58,619 nucleotides of DNA from Actinomycetota bacterium (GTDB lineage Bacteria > Actinomycetota > Acidimicrobiia > Acidimicrobiales > Ilumatobacteraceae). Of the stretch, positions 1-9,126 are shown piece after piece. The stretch is from assembly GCA_009726095.1 (NCBI GenBank), contig WLMZ01000009.1, positions 1 through 58,619 on the forward strand, read 5' to 3'. The translations under genes and the position numbers were made by a program. Position 1 is the stretch's first letter. Each line of letters opens with the position of its first letter. Under the pieces are notes generated by a model, which did no database searches, was not told the origin of the DNA, and was given only the letters and a program-made list of their open reading frames with translations.

Positions 1-3
1 CGC

Positions 4-9
4 TAGCCT
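4..9 (+). promoter_or_regulatory. -10 hexamer TAGCCT of a leaderless promoter for the glmS-like gene
   Basis: TAGCCT ends 7 bases before the ATG at 17, so transcription would begin at or next to the start codon. The same arrangement recurs before many genes here. No Shine-Dalgarno sequence precedes this ATG. The -35 region lies outside the window. Confidence 0.5.
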
Positions 10-16
10 TGCGCGC

Positions 17-3000
17 ATGTGCGGGATCATTGCCATACTCAGCCGACCGACGACGCGCCAGATCCCCGCTCCCGCCGAGATCCTGGCCGCGCTTGACCAT
101 GCGCTTGCTCAGGCCCCTGCTGTTGAAGCCGTCGCTGGAGCACTTGCGGTAGCTGATCGGCTGCTGCGCGGTGCGGCCGGTATCCAGGCCCTGGTCGGCC
201 GCCACGAGTTGGTGGCCGGTGTGACCGCACGGATCGACCAGATCGAGGCCATACTCGTGGGCGCCGAACAGGATCTGGAGGCCAGCGTTGGGCTGGCACC
301 TGACCACGTGGAGGCCGCCGGTGCCGCACTCGGGGCCCTGCGTGATTCGGTGTTCTCCATCCGCCACGACCGTTTGCGGGCAGCGCGGGCCGTGCACGAG
401 CTCGCTGGCCGCGATGCCGGCCCCGCCGCGGTTGCCGGTTACTTCACCGTGCAGCAGGCCCTGTCGGCGCTTGACCGCCTCGAGGTGCGCGGGCGCGATT
501 CCGCCGGGGTGCACCTGTATGTCTGGGACCATGCCCTGTCCGCAGACGACGCGGCCGTGCGGTCGCTGTTGTCGGGGCGCAACGACAACTCGTTGTTCAC
601 CGATGGTTCGGTGCGCGTCGCCGGGCGCTGTCTCAGCTTCGTGTACAAAGCCGCTGCCGAGATCGGCGAGCTCGGCGACAACACCCGTGCCCTTCGTGCG
701 GCCATTGCCGCTGATGACCTGTTGCGTCTTGCCCTCTCCGCCCCCAACGCCCGGCTGAGCCTGCTCGGTCATACCCGCTGGGCGAGCGTGGGCATCATCA
801 GCGAACCGAACTGCCATCCGCTGAACAGCGAGGAGGTCGAGTCCGGCTACGAGAACGGTCCGTATCTGGTGGCTGCGCTGAATGGAGACGTCGACAACCA
901 CGCAGATCTGAAGATCGAGCACAACCTGCGTATCCCCGGACCCATCACCACCGATGCCAAGGTCATCCCTGCGCTCGTGTCGCGCATGTCGGCCGAGACC
1001 GGCGGTGACCTGGCCGAGGCGTTTCGTCGCACCGTGGCGAGTTTCGAGGGCAGCGTCGCCATCGGTGCTGCCTGCGCCGAGCATCCCGACGAGCTGTTGC
1101 TTGCACTCCGCGGGAGCGGGCAGGGGCTGTACGTCGGCTTGGCCGAGGACGCCTTCATCGTCGCCAGCGAGCCCTATGGCGTGGTGGAGGAGACGAGCCA
1201 GTTCGTGCGCGTGGACGGCGAGGCCCCAGCGCATGCCGACCAGCCGACCAGCCGCGGGCAGGTGTTCGTACTGTCGTCAGCGCATGCCGGCGAGCTCGCC
1301 GGCATCCGCCGCATGTCATACGACGGAACCGACCTGCCGTTGGCCGAGCGCGAGGTCGTGACCGCCGAGGTCACCACCCGCGACATCGACCGTGGCCCGT
1401 CGCCGCACTTTTTGTTGAAAGAGATCAGCGAGGCGCCCGAGAGCTTCCGCAAGACCCTGCGCGGCAAGATCATCGAGACCGGTGGCGTGCTGCGCGCCGT
1501 GGTCGGTGATCGTTCGCTGCCCCCGTCCATCGCCGAGGGCCTGGCCAGCGGAGCGATCCGCAAGGTGCTGGTCATCGGCCAGGGCACGGCAGCCATCGCC
1601 GGTCGCAGCATGGCTGCAATGCTGGACACGTTGTCCGAGGGCCGTCTCGACGTGGACCCCATCGTGGCCACCGAGCTGAGCGGCTTCGCGATGCGGCTCG
1701 ACATGAGCGACACGCTGGTCGTGGCCGTCAGCCAGAGTGGCACCACCACCGATACCAACCGCACGGTCGATCTGGTGCGCGGTCGAGGCGCTGCAGTCAT
1801 TGGCATCGTGAACCGCCGCAACAGCGATCTCACCGACAAAGCCGACGGCGTGCTGTACACATCGGATGGTCGCGACGTCGAGATGAGCGTCGCATCGACG
1901 AAGGCCTTCTATGCGCAGGTCGCGGCGGGAACGCTGCTGGCATGTGCCATCAGCGAGGCCGCAGGGCTGGGTTCCGCCCAACGGCGCCATCAACTGCTGT
2001 CGTCCATGCGCGAGATCCCGGCGGCGATGCGCACCGTGTTGGGCCTGCGCGAACACATCGCCGACGCCGCCCGCCGCTTCGCCCCGCAACGGCGCTACTG
2101 GACCGTGGTTGGCAGCGGCCCCAACGCCGTGGCTGCCCAAGAGGTACGCATCAAGCTGAGCGAGCTGTGCTACAAGAGCATCGCCTGCGATATCACCGAG
2201 GACAAAAAGCACATCGACCTGTCGTGCGAGCCGTTGGTGCTGGTGTGCGCAGCTGGTCTGGTCGGAGGAACCGCCGACGATGTGGCCAAGGAAGTCGCCA
2301 TCTTCCGCGCCCACAAGGCGCTGCCCATCGTGATTGCGACCGCTGGTGACAACCGGTTCAGCGCCGCCGCCCATGTGGTGGGCGTCCCCGCCGTCGACAC
2401 AGCCCTGGCGTTCATCCTGTCGGCGATGGTCGGCCACCTGTTCGGTTACGAGGCAGCACTGGCCATCGATGCATCCGCCCGACCGCTCCGCGAGGCGCGT
2501 GAGGTCATCGAGCGCGCCGTCGCCACCTCTGACGTGGGCGATGAGGTCGTGCGTCTGGTGCGCAGCCAACTGAGCCCCATCGCTGACCGCTTCTTTGCAG
2601 CGCTCGCCACCGGTGTGTACGACGGCCAGATGGAGGCCTCGACAGCTGTCCGGGTGGTGTCCATGTTGCGCGACGCGCTCAGCCCCACTCCGTTGGAGTC
2701 GTATCAGGCCGACACCGGCAAGATCGGTACACCCAGTGTGCTCATTGACGATCTCACGGCAGCGCTCACCAAGGCCATCGAGGAACTCACCCGCCCGATT
2801 GACGCCATCAAACATCAGGCCAAGACCGTCACGGTGGGTATCAGCCGCAACGACGAGGGTGTGCTCGACCGCCAGTTGGTGCAGGCGGTGCTGTCGCTCG
2901 GGGTCGGCCGGGACCACCTCTCGTACCGCACCTTGAGCGTGCTTGCCGATCTCGATCCCGCTGTCGCCGAGGTCGTCGGCTTCACCCGTTACAGCATCGA

Positions 3001-3421
3001 CGGCGACCCCGATGTTGGCGACGCGACGATCAGCATCGTGGATCGCGGTGGGCTGTCGCGCAGCGTGACCTCGCGCGTCGAACGCAACAACACCCTGGTC
3101 GGCACCAAGCGTCGGGTGGCAGCCGAGCACGAGGTGCTCGTGGCCCGGGGCCGCTCCGACGGGCGTACCGTCATCTTCGTGCCCGAGGTGAAGGGCAACC
3201 ACACCACGGGCATCACGCTGTTGCACGTGCGGTTCCACGACCACCTCCCGGCCGCCACAATGCGTCGCGTGCTGCAGGGTTACGACCGTCGGTACAACCG
3301 CCTTGTGGACTGGGTGGTCGAGACCGAGGGCAGCTTCCGCGATGACAACCTCGGCCTCGTTCCCGTTGCCGACCTGCTGATTCTTCCGATCAGCGAAGTC
3401 GCCAACCGCTGGCGTAGCTGA
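17..3421 (+). CDS. glmS: Oversized GlmS-like glutamine-fructose-6-phosphate aminotransferase (1134 aa)
   Basis: Probable glucosamine-6-phosphate synthase, which makes GlcN-6-P from fructose-6-P and glutamine for peptidoglycan precursors. The N-terminal MCGII supplies the catalytic Cys2 of a class II glutaminase. The usual continuation RGRDSAG appears only at about residue 158, so about 140 Ala-rich residues are inserted after residue 10. GHTRWAS (251-257) and ALNGDVDNHADL (287-298) are further glutaminase motifs. Two SIS domains follow, from about residues 515 and 694, with SQSGTTTDTN in the first and a TEDKKHIDLS stretch resembling the GlmS ELKHGP loop in the second. About 280 extra C-terminal residues match nothing I recognise. 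Normal GlmS is about 610 aa, so this is a long variant. The frame is intact throughout and acpS follows 2 bases later. Function as the sole GlmS is inferred; a different sugar-phosphate aminotransferase or isomerase is possible. Confidence 0.8.
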   Translation: MCGIIAILSRPTTRQIPAPAEILAALDHALAQAPAVEAVAGALAVADRLLRGAAGIQALVGRHELVAGVTARIDQIEAILVGAEQDLEASVGLAPDHVEAAGAALGALRDSVFSIRHDRLRAARAVHELAGRDAGPAAVAGYFTVQQALSALDRLEVRGRDSAGVHLYVWDHALSADDAAVRSLLSGRNDNSLFTDGSVRVAGRCLSFVYKAAAEIGELGDNTRALRAAIAADDLLRLALSAPNARLSLLGHTRWASVGIISEPNCHPLNSEEVESGYENGPYLVAALNGDVDNHADLKIEHNLRIPGPITTDAKVIPALVSRMSAETGGDLAEAFRRTVASFEGSVAIGAACAEHPDELLLALRGSGQGLYVGLAEDAFIVASEPYGVVEETSQFVRVDGEAPAHADQPTSRGQVFVLSSAHAGELAGIRRMSYDGTDLPLAEREVVTAEVTTRDIDRGPSPHFLLKEISEAPESFRKTLRGKIIETGGVLRAVVGDRSLPPSIAEGLASGAIRKVLVIGQGTAAIAGRSMAAMLDTLSEGRLDVDPIVATELSGFAMRLDMSDTLVVAVSQSGTTTDTNRTVDLVRGRGAAVIGIVNRRNSDLTDKADGVLYTSDGRDVEMSVASTKAFYAQVAAGTLLACAISEAAGLGSAQRRHQLLSSMREIPAAMRTVLGLREHIADAARRFAPQRRYWTVVGSGPNAVAAQEVRIKLSELCYKSIACDITEDKKHIDLSCEPLVLVCAAGLVGGTADDVAKEVAIFRAHKALPIVIATAGDNRFSAAAHVVGVPAVDTALAFILSAMVGHLFGYEAALAIDASARPLREAREVIERAVATSDVGDEVVRLVRSQLSPIADRFFAALATGVYDGQMEASTAVRVVSMLRDALSPTPLESYQADTGKIGTPSVLIDDLTAALTKAIEELTRPIDAIKHQAKTVTVGISRNDEGVLDRQLVQAVLSLGVGRDHLSYRTLSVLADLDPAVAEVVGFTRYSIDGDPDVGDATISIVDRGGLSRSVTSRVERNNTLVGTKRRVAAEHEVLVARGRSDGRTVIFVPEVKGNHTTGITLLHVRFHDHLPAATMRRVLQGYDRRYNRLVDWVVETEGSFRDDNLGLVPVADLLILPISEVANRWRS

Positions 3422-3423
3422 GC

Positions 3424-3789
3424 ATGATCGGCATTGGGGTCGACGCTGTCGAGATCGAGCGCTTCCGCCGGTCGTTGCAGCGCACGCCGTCCATGCGCGA
3501 GCGACTGTTCACGGACGAGGAACTGGCCTATGTGGCTCCCCAAGCCGACCCGGTGCCGTCCCTCGCCGTGCGCTTCGCTGCACGTGAAGCGGTGATGAAG
3601 GCCCTGGGCGTGGGACTGGGCGCCTTTGGGTTCCACGAGGTCTGGGTGACGCGTGCCGACTCGGGTGCCCCAGCGCTGCGTGTCACCGGTAGAGCCGCCG
3701 AGTTGGCCGTCGCTGCCGGTGTCACCCGCTGGCATGTGTCGTTGACGCACACCGATGTTGTCGCCATTGCCTATGTGGTGGCCGAGTAG
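3424..3789 (+). CDS. acpS: Holo-[acyl-carrier-protein] synthase
   Basis: Transfers 4'-phosphopantetheine from CoA to a serine of acyl carrier protein, activating it for fatty acid synthesis in the cytoplasm. The 121-residue length is typical of AcpS. It opens with GIGVDAVEIERF, which contains the Mg-binding Asp. RFAAREAVMKALG carries the conserved Glu and Lys, and the protein ends with the WHVSLTHT motif. The ATG lies 2 bases after the glmS stop, so the two genes are almost certainly co-transcribed. In actinobacteria acpS is often next to nnr and alr, as here. Confidence 0.95.
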   Translation: MIGIGVDAVEIERFRRSLQRTPSMRERLFTDEELAYVAPQADPVPSLAVRFAAREAVMKALGVGLGAFGFHEVWVTRADSGAPALRVTGRAAELAVAAGVTRWHVSLTHTDVVAIAYVVAE

Positions 3790-3842
3790 TACCAGAACGG
3801 GCGAGCTGACGCGGCCCGATCGCTTGCGACTGCCTAGATAGC

Positions 3843-3848
3843 TACGCT
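3843..3848 (+). promoter_or_regulatory. -10 hexamer TACGCT of a leaderless promoter for nnr
   Basis: TACGCT ends 7 bases before the ATG at 3856, in the 66-base gap after acpS. No Shine-Dalgarno sequence is present. This suggests that the nnr-alr-tsa run has its own promoter as well as read-through from glmS-acpS. Confidence 0.5.
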
Positions 3849-3855
3849 GGCGCGC

Positions 3856-5220
3856 ATGCTCCCGATCGTGACACCCGAGGAGATGCGCGACATCGATGCC
3901 GCAGCATCGGCTGACCTTCCGGTGACCATGCTGATCGAGCGTGCCGGTTCAGCCGTGGCCTGGGCGGCCGTTCGCATGCTGGGCGGTACCTATGGCCGTC
4001 GCGTCGTGGTCATTGCCGGCCCTGGCAACAACGGCGCTGACGGCCGGGTCGCTGCCCGGCGCCTTGCGGCACGAGGTGTGCAGGTGCGTGTTTTCGGCGT
4101 GGCCGATTGCCCGCCAGTGCTACCCGAGTGCGATCTGGTGATCGACGCCGCCTTCGGTACCGGCTTTCACGGATTGTGGCAGGCCCCCGATCCGGGAGGT
4201 GCCCAAGTGCTTGCCGTGGACATCCCCTCGGGTGTCGACGGGCTGACCGGAGCGGCCGGTGCCGGCGTGATGCGCGCCGACCACACCGTGACGTTTGCGG
4301 CCTTGAAGCCGGGCCTGTTGTTCCCGCCCGGCGCTGGTCTGGCGGGATCCGTCGAGGTGGCCGACATCGGGCTGTCGTGCGAACACGTGCGCGTGCATCT
4401 GGTGCAGCAGGCCGATGTTGCGCAGTGGTGGCAGCCGCGTGACAGCGACGCACACAAATGGCGGGCATCCAGCCGGGTGATCGCTGGCAGCCCGGGCATG
4501 ACCGGCGCCGCCCATCTCGCTGCCACTGCGGCCCAACGCAGCGGGGCGGGGATGGTGCATCTGTCCGTACCCGGTGCGCTGGCTGCCAGCGGCGATCATG
4601 AGTACGTGCAGCGCCTGTTGCCCGGCGCCGGATGGGCCAACGAGGCAACCGCAAGCCTGGATCGGTTCCAATCGTTGGTCATTGGACCGGGCCTCGGTCG
4701 TGACGATGCAACGGTTGCATCGATACGCGAGGTGGTGCGCCATTCGCCGATCCCGACCGTGGTCGATGGTGACGGGTTGTTTGCCCTGGCATGGAGCCAG
4801 CATGGTGCCGCACACGTGTTGCGCGACCGTGTGGTCGCCACCGTCCTCACTCCCCACGACGGTGAGTTTGCCCTTCTGGCCGGCGCGAAAGTGGGCGCCG
4901 ATCGGGTCATGGATGTACGTCTGTTGGCCTTCGAGTTGGGCGTTGTGGTGTTGTTGAAGGGACCGGCCACGGTGGTGGCGCATCCCGATGGTCGGGTGCT
5001 GATGATCACCACGGGCGACGACCGGCTGGCGACGGCCGGTACGGGCGACGTGTTGGCTGGCATCATCGGGGCACTGTTGGCCCAGGGCGTCGAGGCCTTC
5101 GAAGCCGCTGCGGCGGGGGCGTGGATCCATGGTCGCGCCGGTCGGCTCGGGCCCCGGCGTGGCCTGCTCGCCGGCGACTTGCTGGCGCTCATCCCACAGG
5201 TGTTGGAGACCCTCGGATGA
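3856..5220 (+). CDS. nnr: Bifunctional NAD(P)HX epimerase / ADP-dependent NAD(P)HX dehydratase
   Basis: Repairs hydrated NADH and NADPH: the N-terminal half epimerises NAD(P)HX and the C-terminal half dehydrates it with ADP or ATP. The 454 residues match the two-domain form. The epimerase part (about 1-210) contains AGPGNNGADG and VLAVDIPSGVDG. The dehydratase part, of the ribokinase-like YjeF C-terminal family, contains VIGPGLGRD, LTPHDGEF and the nucleotide-binding loop TAGTGDVLAGIIGAL. Its TGA overlaps the ATG of alr (ATGA), so the two are translationally coupled. The same acpS-nnr-alr-tsaE order is common in bacteria. Confidence 0.95.
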   Translation: MLPIVTPEEMRDIDAAASADLPVTMLIERAGSAVAWAAVRMLGGTYGRRVVVIAGPGNNGADGRVAARRLAARGVQVRVFGVADCPPVLPECDLVIDAAFGTGFHGLWQAPDPGGAQVLAVDIPSGVDGLTGAAGAGVMRADHTVTFAALKPGLLFPPGAGLAGSVEVADIGLSCEHVRVHLVQQADVAQWWQPRDSDAHKWRASSRVIAGSPGMTGAAHLAATAAQRSGAGMVHLSVPGALAASGDHEYVQRLLPGAGWANEATASLDRFQSLVIGPGLGRDDATVASIREVVRHSPIPTVVDGDGLFALAWSQHGAAHVLRDRVVATVLTPHDGEFALLAGAKVGADRVMDVRLLAFELGVVVLLKGPATVVAHPDGRVLMITTGDDRLATAGTGDVLAGIIGALLAQGVEAFEAAAAGAWIHGRAGRLGPRRGLLAGDLLALIPQVLETLG

Positions 5221-6356
5221 GATGGGCCAGAGCCGAGATCGATCTCGATGCGTTGGCACACAATGTCGGGCTCATCGGCGACCTCGTTGCACCAGCTGCG
5301 GTGTGGGCAGTGGTGAAGGCCGACGGGTACGGCCATGGCGCTGTTCCCGTTGCGCGTGCTGCGCTGGCCGCAGGCGCACAGGGGCTGTGTGTGGCATTGG
5401 TTGAGGAAGGCGTCGAACTGCGCGCAGCTGGCATCGTGGCGCCGGTGTTGGTGCTCAGCGAGCAGCCCCCCGAGCAACTCGACGCAGTGGTGGCCCACTC
5501 CCTGACCCCGACGGTCTACAGCACGACCGCTGTAGAGGCGTTGGCTGCGGCGGTGCGCCGGGCCAGCCAGACCCGCTACCCCGTGCACCTCAAGATCGAT
5601 ACCGGGATGCATCGCGTTGGTGTCCAGCCCGACGCCGCCGTCGCTGTCGCCGTGGCCGTTGCCTCCCATGCATCGCTACGGCTCGAGGGTGTGTTCACCC
5701 ATTTGGCGATGGCCGATGACCCCGCTGCCGTTGCGAACGAGGTGCAGCTGCGCTGTTTCGACGACGTGCTCGCTGCATTGCGCGCCGGCGGACATCATCC
5801 ACCGATGGTACACGCGGCCAACTCGGCCGGTGCCCTGTCGCTACCCGCTGCCCGCCACGATCTGGTGCGTGTGGGCATCGCGATGTACGGAGTCGAGCCG
5901 GGTCCAGGGGTGAGTCACCTGTGTGGCGGGCTGCGTCCGGTGCTCTCGCTGCGGGCCCGGGTGAGCCATGTGAAACGGGTGGCCGCCGGACAGGGCATCA
6001 GCTACGGCCTCCGGCACACGTTCGCGGGTGACACCTCGGTGGCGACGGTGCCGCTTGGTTATGCCGATGGTGTGCCGCGCCGGTTGTTCGGCCACGGTGG
6101 CGAGGTGTTGATCGGCGGGGTCCGGCGCCCGATCGTGGGTGTCGTGACGATGGACCAGCTGATGGTCGACTGCGGCGATGATGCCGTTGCGGTGGGCGAC
6201 GAGGTGGTGCTGATCGGCCGCCAGGGCGCCATGAGCAACGCGGGCGATCATCGTGTCGATGAAATCCGGGCCGAGGAGTGGGCCGATCGCCTTGGCACAA
6301 TTGGCTACGAGATCCTGTGCGGTATCAGCAAACGGATCGGACGCCTGTACCCATGA
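5217..6356 (+). CDS. alr: Alanine racemase
   Basis: PLP enzyme that interconverts L- and D-alanine, supplying D-Ala for peptidoglycan. The 379 residues are the normal length. The PLP lysine is K34 in AVVKADGYGHG, and the second catalytic base is Y263 in GISYGLRHTF. VTMDQLMVDC near residue 310 is the usual C-terminal domain motif. An upstream in-frame ATG at 5121 exists, but the start at 5217 overlaps the nnr stop by 4 bases and matches the family N-terminus (RAEIDLDAL). It ends in another ATGA overlap, with tsaE. Confidence 0.96.
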   Translation: MRWARAEIDLDALAHNVGLIGDLVAPAAVWAVVKADGYGHGAVPVARAALAAGAQGLCVALVEEGVELRAAGIVAPVLVLSEQPPEQLDAVVAHSLTPTVYSTTAVEALAAAVRRASQTRYPVHLKIDTGMHRVGVQPDAAVAVAVAVASHASLRLEGVFTHLAMADDPAAVANEVQLRCFDDVLAALRAGGHHPPMVHAANSAGALSLPAARHDLVRVGIAMYGVEPGPGVSHLCGGLRPVLSLRARVSHVKRVAAGQGISYGLRHTFAGDTSVATVPLGYADGVPRRLFGHGGEVLIGGVRRPIVGVVTMDQLMVDCGDDAVAVGDEVVLIGRQGAMSNAGDHRVDEIRAEEWADRLGTIGYEILCGISKRIGRLYP

Positions 6357-6862
6357 TCGAACTCCGCTCCAACTCTCCCGAGGAGACGCGCTCCATTGCG
6401 GCGGCCATCGCGCAGGTTGCCCGCCGCGGTGACCTCATCGTGCTCGCAGGTCAGATGGGTGCTGGAAAGACGGCGTTCGCCCAGGGTTTCGCCCGCGGCC
6501 TGGGCATCTACGAACCGGTCACGTCGCCCACCTACACGTTGGTGCACAGCTACCAGGCGGGCGCCACCACGCTGCATCACGCCGATCTCTATCGCCTCGA
6601 TCACACAGCAGAGGTCGAAGACCTTGCGCTCGACGAGCTCCTCGACAACGATGCCATCGTGCTGGTGGAGTGGGGAGACGTCGTCGATCTCGGTCCACAC
6701 CTGCAGATCGAACTCCGACCGGTTGACGAAACCGAACTCGACGATGACACAGCAATGTTCGGTGAGGACTCGCGCGAGATCACCATCTCCTCCAGCGACC
6801 GACGCTGGGCGCAGCGGTGGGAACACCTCGAGGCTGCAGTCGAACCGTGGGTGTTGCGGTGA
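6353..6862 (+). CDS. tsaE: tRNA threonylcarbamoyladenosine biosynthesis ATPase TsaE
   Basis: Small ATPase (169 aa) that works with TsaB and TsaD to place t6A at position 37 of ANN-decoding tRNAs. The P-loop is GQMGAGKTAFAQG. VTSPTYTLV is the family switch motif, and HADLYRL with VEWGD further identifies TsaE. The ATG overlaps the alr stop, and the stop overlaps the GTG of tsaB (GTGA). The acidic C-terminal segment after about residue 120 is slightly longer than in short homologues. Confidence 0.95.
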   Translation: MIELRSNSPEETRSIAAAIAQVARRGDLIVLAGQMGAGKTAFAQGFARGLGIYEPVTSPTYTLVHSYQAGATTLHHADLYRLDHTAEVEDLALDELLDNDAIVLVEWGDVVDLGPHLQIELRPVDETELDDDTAMFGEDSREITISSSDRRWAQRWEHLEAAVEPWVLR

Positions 6863-7551
6863 TCACACTCGGTATCGAAACAGCGACGCAGGCCGTCAGC
6901 GTTGCGCTCGGCGGCGACGATGGGCTGCTCGGCGTGATCGAGGTCATGCAGGGCCGTCGGCACGCCGAGATCCTCGTCCCCGCCATCGAGTTCCTGTGCC
7001 GACAGTCCAAGGTCGCGGTCACCGAGATCGGGGCGATCGGTGTCGATATCGGACCCGGCCTGTTCACCGGTATGCGCGTTGGCATCGCGTCGGCCAAGGC
7101 CATGGCCCAGGCGCTCGAGGTGCCGTTGGTGGGCATCTCGTCGCTCGATCTCCTGGCGTTTCCCCTGCGCCACACAGCGAAGGTGATCGCCAGCGTCATC
7201 GATGCGCGCAAGGGAGAGGTGTTCTACGCGTTCTACCTGTCGTCCCCCGGCGGGGTTCAACGGGTCAGCGAACCGAGGGCCTGCAGCATCGAGGATTTCA
7301 ACGCCGATGTCATGGCCCGTGGGCAGGACGTGCTTGCTGTCGGTGACGGAGCACATCGGTATCGCGACCAGTTTGATGGCGGCGTGGAGGTGGCCGATCT
7401 CGCCCACCCGTCGGCGGCGGCGCTGGTGCATCTGGCACGTGCGCGGGCGCTGCGTGCCGATGGCGGATCTGGCGGATCTGGCGGGCTCGACGCCGTGCAG
7501 CCGATGTACCTGCGTGCGCCCGATGCGCAGATCAACTGGAGCACCCGATGA
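6859..7551 (+). CDS. tsaB: t6A biosynthesis protein TsaB
   Basis: ASKHA-fold partner of TsaD in the t6A complex, 230 aa. The N-terminus ITLGIETATQAVSVAL and the motif IGPGLFTGMRVGIASAKA are characteristic. The GTG start at 6859 overlaps the tsaE TGA and places ITLGIET at the N-terminus, as expected; the upstream ATG at 6817 would add 14 non-family residues. Its stop overlaps the rimI ATG. A Gly-Ser run (GGSGGSGG) sits near residue 207. Confidence 0.93.
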   Translation: MITLGIETATQAVSVALGGDDGLLGVIEVMQGRRHAEILVPAIEFLCRQSKVAVTEIGAIGVDIGPGLFTGMRVGIASAKAMAQALEVPLVGISSLDLLAFPLRHTAKVIASVIDARKGEVFYAFYLSSPGGVQRVSEPRACSIEDFNADVMARGQDVLAVGDGAHRYRDQFDGGVEVADLAHPSAAALVHLARARALRADGGSGGSGGLDAVQPMYLRAPDAQINWSTR

Positions 7552-8108
7552 GTGTGCTGTCGCGTCTGCTCAACCGCGAGCCCGCCGGGAGTGGTCTGGT
7601 CATTGCCCCCATGCGCCGTCGCGATCTCACCGCGATTCAGGTCATCGAGCGGCAGGTGTACCCGCAGCCATGGTCGGCGAACGTGTTCGTCAACGAGATC
7701 GACATGGCTCGCGAGGGCCAGCGCTATTACATCGTTGCGTATCGCAACGGTCAACTGGTGGGCTATGCGGGCATGATGATCGTGCTGGAGGAGGCGCACA
7801 TCACCAACATCGCCTCCGATCCGGACCGCCGTCGCGAGGGCATCGGCCGTCAACTGCTGGCCGACCTCGCATGGGAGGCCCTGCGCCGGGGATGCACCGG
7901 GCTCACCCTCGAGGTGCGCCTCAGCAACGCTGCTGCGCAGGGGCTCTATCAGCAGTTCGGTTTCGAGCCAGCGGGCATTCGCAAGAAGTACTACGAGAAC
8001 ACCGAGGACGCCATGGTGATGTGGTGCCACAACATCGACACTGCCGATTACGTCGACCGACTGCGTCAGGTGTGCCCCGAAACCGCTCAGCGGGTGGCAG
8101 CCCGATGA
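7548..8108 (+). CDS. rimI: Ribosomal-protein-S18-alanine N-acetyltransferase RimI
   Basis: GNAT acetyltransferase (186 aa) that, by family, acetylates the N-terminal alanine of ribosomal protein S18. The acetyl-CoA loop is RRREGIGRQLL, and LRRGCTGLTLEVRLSNAAAQ and YQQFGF are typical of RimI. About 20 extra N-terminal and 25 extra C-terminal residues make it longer than E. coli RimI (148 aa). The ATG overlaps the tsaB stop and the stop overlaps the tsaD ATG, so it is embedded in the t6A cluster, a widespread arrangement. Confidence 0.92.
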   Translation: MSVLSRLLNREPAGSGLVIAPMRRRDLTAIQVIERQVYPQPWSANVFVNEIDMAREGQRYYIVAYRNGQLVGYAGMMIVLEEAHITNIASDPDRRREGIGRQLLADLAWEALRRGCTGLTLEVRLSNAAAQGLYQQFGFEPAGIRKKYYENTEDAMVMWCHNIDTADYVDRLRQVCPETAQRVAAR

Positions 8109-9121
8109 TCGTTGACGCGGGAACCGTGGTGCTCGGGATCGAGACCAGCTGCGACGAGACCGCCGCCGCGGTGGTGATGGGCGGCAGCGATGTGCTGAGC
8201 AGCGTGATCAACACATCGATCGACCAGCACGTGCCGTTCGGTGGTGTGGTGCCCGAGATCGCCAGCAGGGCCCACGTGGAATTGCTCGCCCCGGTGGTTG
8301 CCCAGGCCATCGCCGAGGCCGGCATCGCGGACACGCGCATCGACGCCGTGGCCTGCACCATCGGCCCCGGCCTGATCGGCGCGTTGTTGGTGGGTGTGGC
8401 CGCCGCAAAGGCGCTGGCGATGGTGTGGGACGTACCGTTCATCGGGGTGAACCATCTCGAGGCTCACCTCTACGCCGGCCTGCTCGAGGACCCGACGCTG
8501 GAGCTACCGCTGGTGGTGCTGCTGGTGTCGGGTGGGCACACGATGCTCGTCGAGATGCGGGCCCATGGCCACTACCGCCTGCTGGGCGAGACCATCGACG
8601 ATGCTGCCGGTGAGGCCTTCGACAAGGTGGCACGCTTTCTCGGTCTGGGCTACCCGGGCGGTCCCGCAATCGACCGGGAGGCCCAGTATGGCGACCCCAG
8701 CTCCGTGGCCTTTCCCCGGGCCATCCCAGATTCGCTCGATTTCAGCTTCAGCGGGTTGAAGACCTCAGTGATGAACCACGTGCGCAAGCACCCCGATGCC
8801 GTCACTGCCGACATCGCTGCATCGTTCCAGATGGCTGTGGTCGACACTTTGGTGGCCAAGGCGCGTCGTGCAGCACGTGAGGTGGGGGCAAAGGGCCTGG
8901 CCCTGGGTGGCGGTGTTGCCGCCAACTCGTTGTTGCGCGAGCGGTGGTTGGCGGCCTGCGATGCCGATGGCATCCGTGCGTTCGTGCCAAGCCGGGCGAT
9001 GTGCACCGACAACGCAGCGATGATCGCTGCAGCGGGCTGGCACCGGTTGCGCAGCGACGGCCCGACGCCGTTGGATTGTGGGGCCTATCCGGGCCTGCGG
9101 CTGCCGCTGGTACAGTCCTAG
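8105..9121 (+). CDS. tsaD: tRNA N6-adenosine threonylcarbamoyltransferase TsaD
   Basis: Catalytic subunit that transfers the threonylcarbamoyl group to A37 of tRNA. The 338-residue length is normal. It begins VVLGIETSCDETAAAV. The metal ligands are the two histidines of NHLEAHLYAG, and CTDNAAMIAAAG supplies the C-terminal Asp ligand. CTIGPGLIGALLVG is the nucleotide loop. The ATG at 8105 overlaps the rimI stop. Together with tsaE and tsaB this gives all t6A genes except tsaC, which is not in the window. Confidence 0.97.
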   Translation: MIVDAGTVVLGIETSCDETAAAVVMGGSDVLSSVINTSIDQHVPFGGVVPEIASRAHVELLAPVVAQAIAEAGIADTRIDAVACTIGPGLIGALLVGVAAAKALAMVWDVPFIGVNHLEAHLYAGLLEDPTLELPLVVLLVSGGHTMLVEMRAHGHYRLLGETIDDAAGEAFDKVARFLGLGYPGGPAIDREAQYGDPSSVAFPRAIPDSLDFSFSGLKTSVMNHVRKHPDAVTADIAASFQMAVVDTLVAKARRAAREVGAKGLALGGGVAANSLLRERWLAACDADGIRAFVPSRAMCTDNAAMIAAAGWHRLRSDGPTPLDCGAYPGLRLPLVQS

Positions 9122-9126
9122 GCCCC

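Noticed and set aside
1316..3244. 642-codon open frame antisense to the glmS-like gene
   Set aside because: Its translation is low-complexity (His, Gly, Asp-rich) without domain motifs, and it mirrors the codon pattern of the real gene; long antisense frames are expected in GC-rich DNA.
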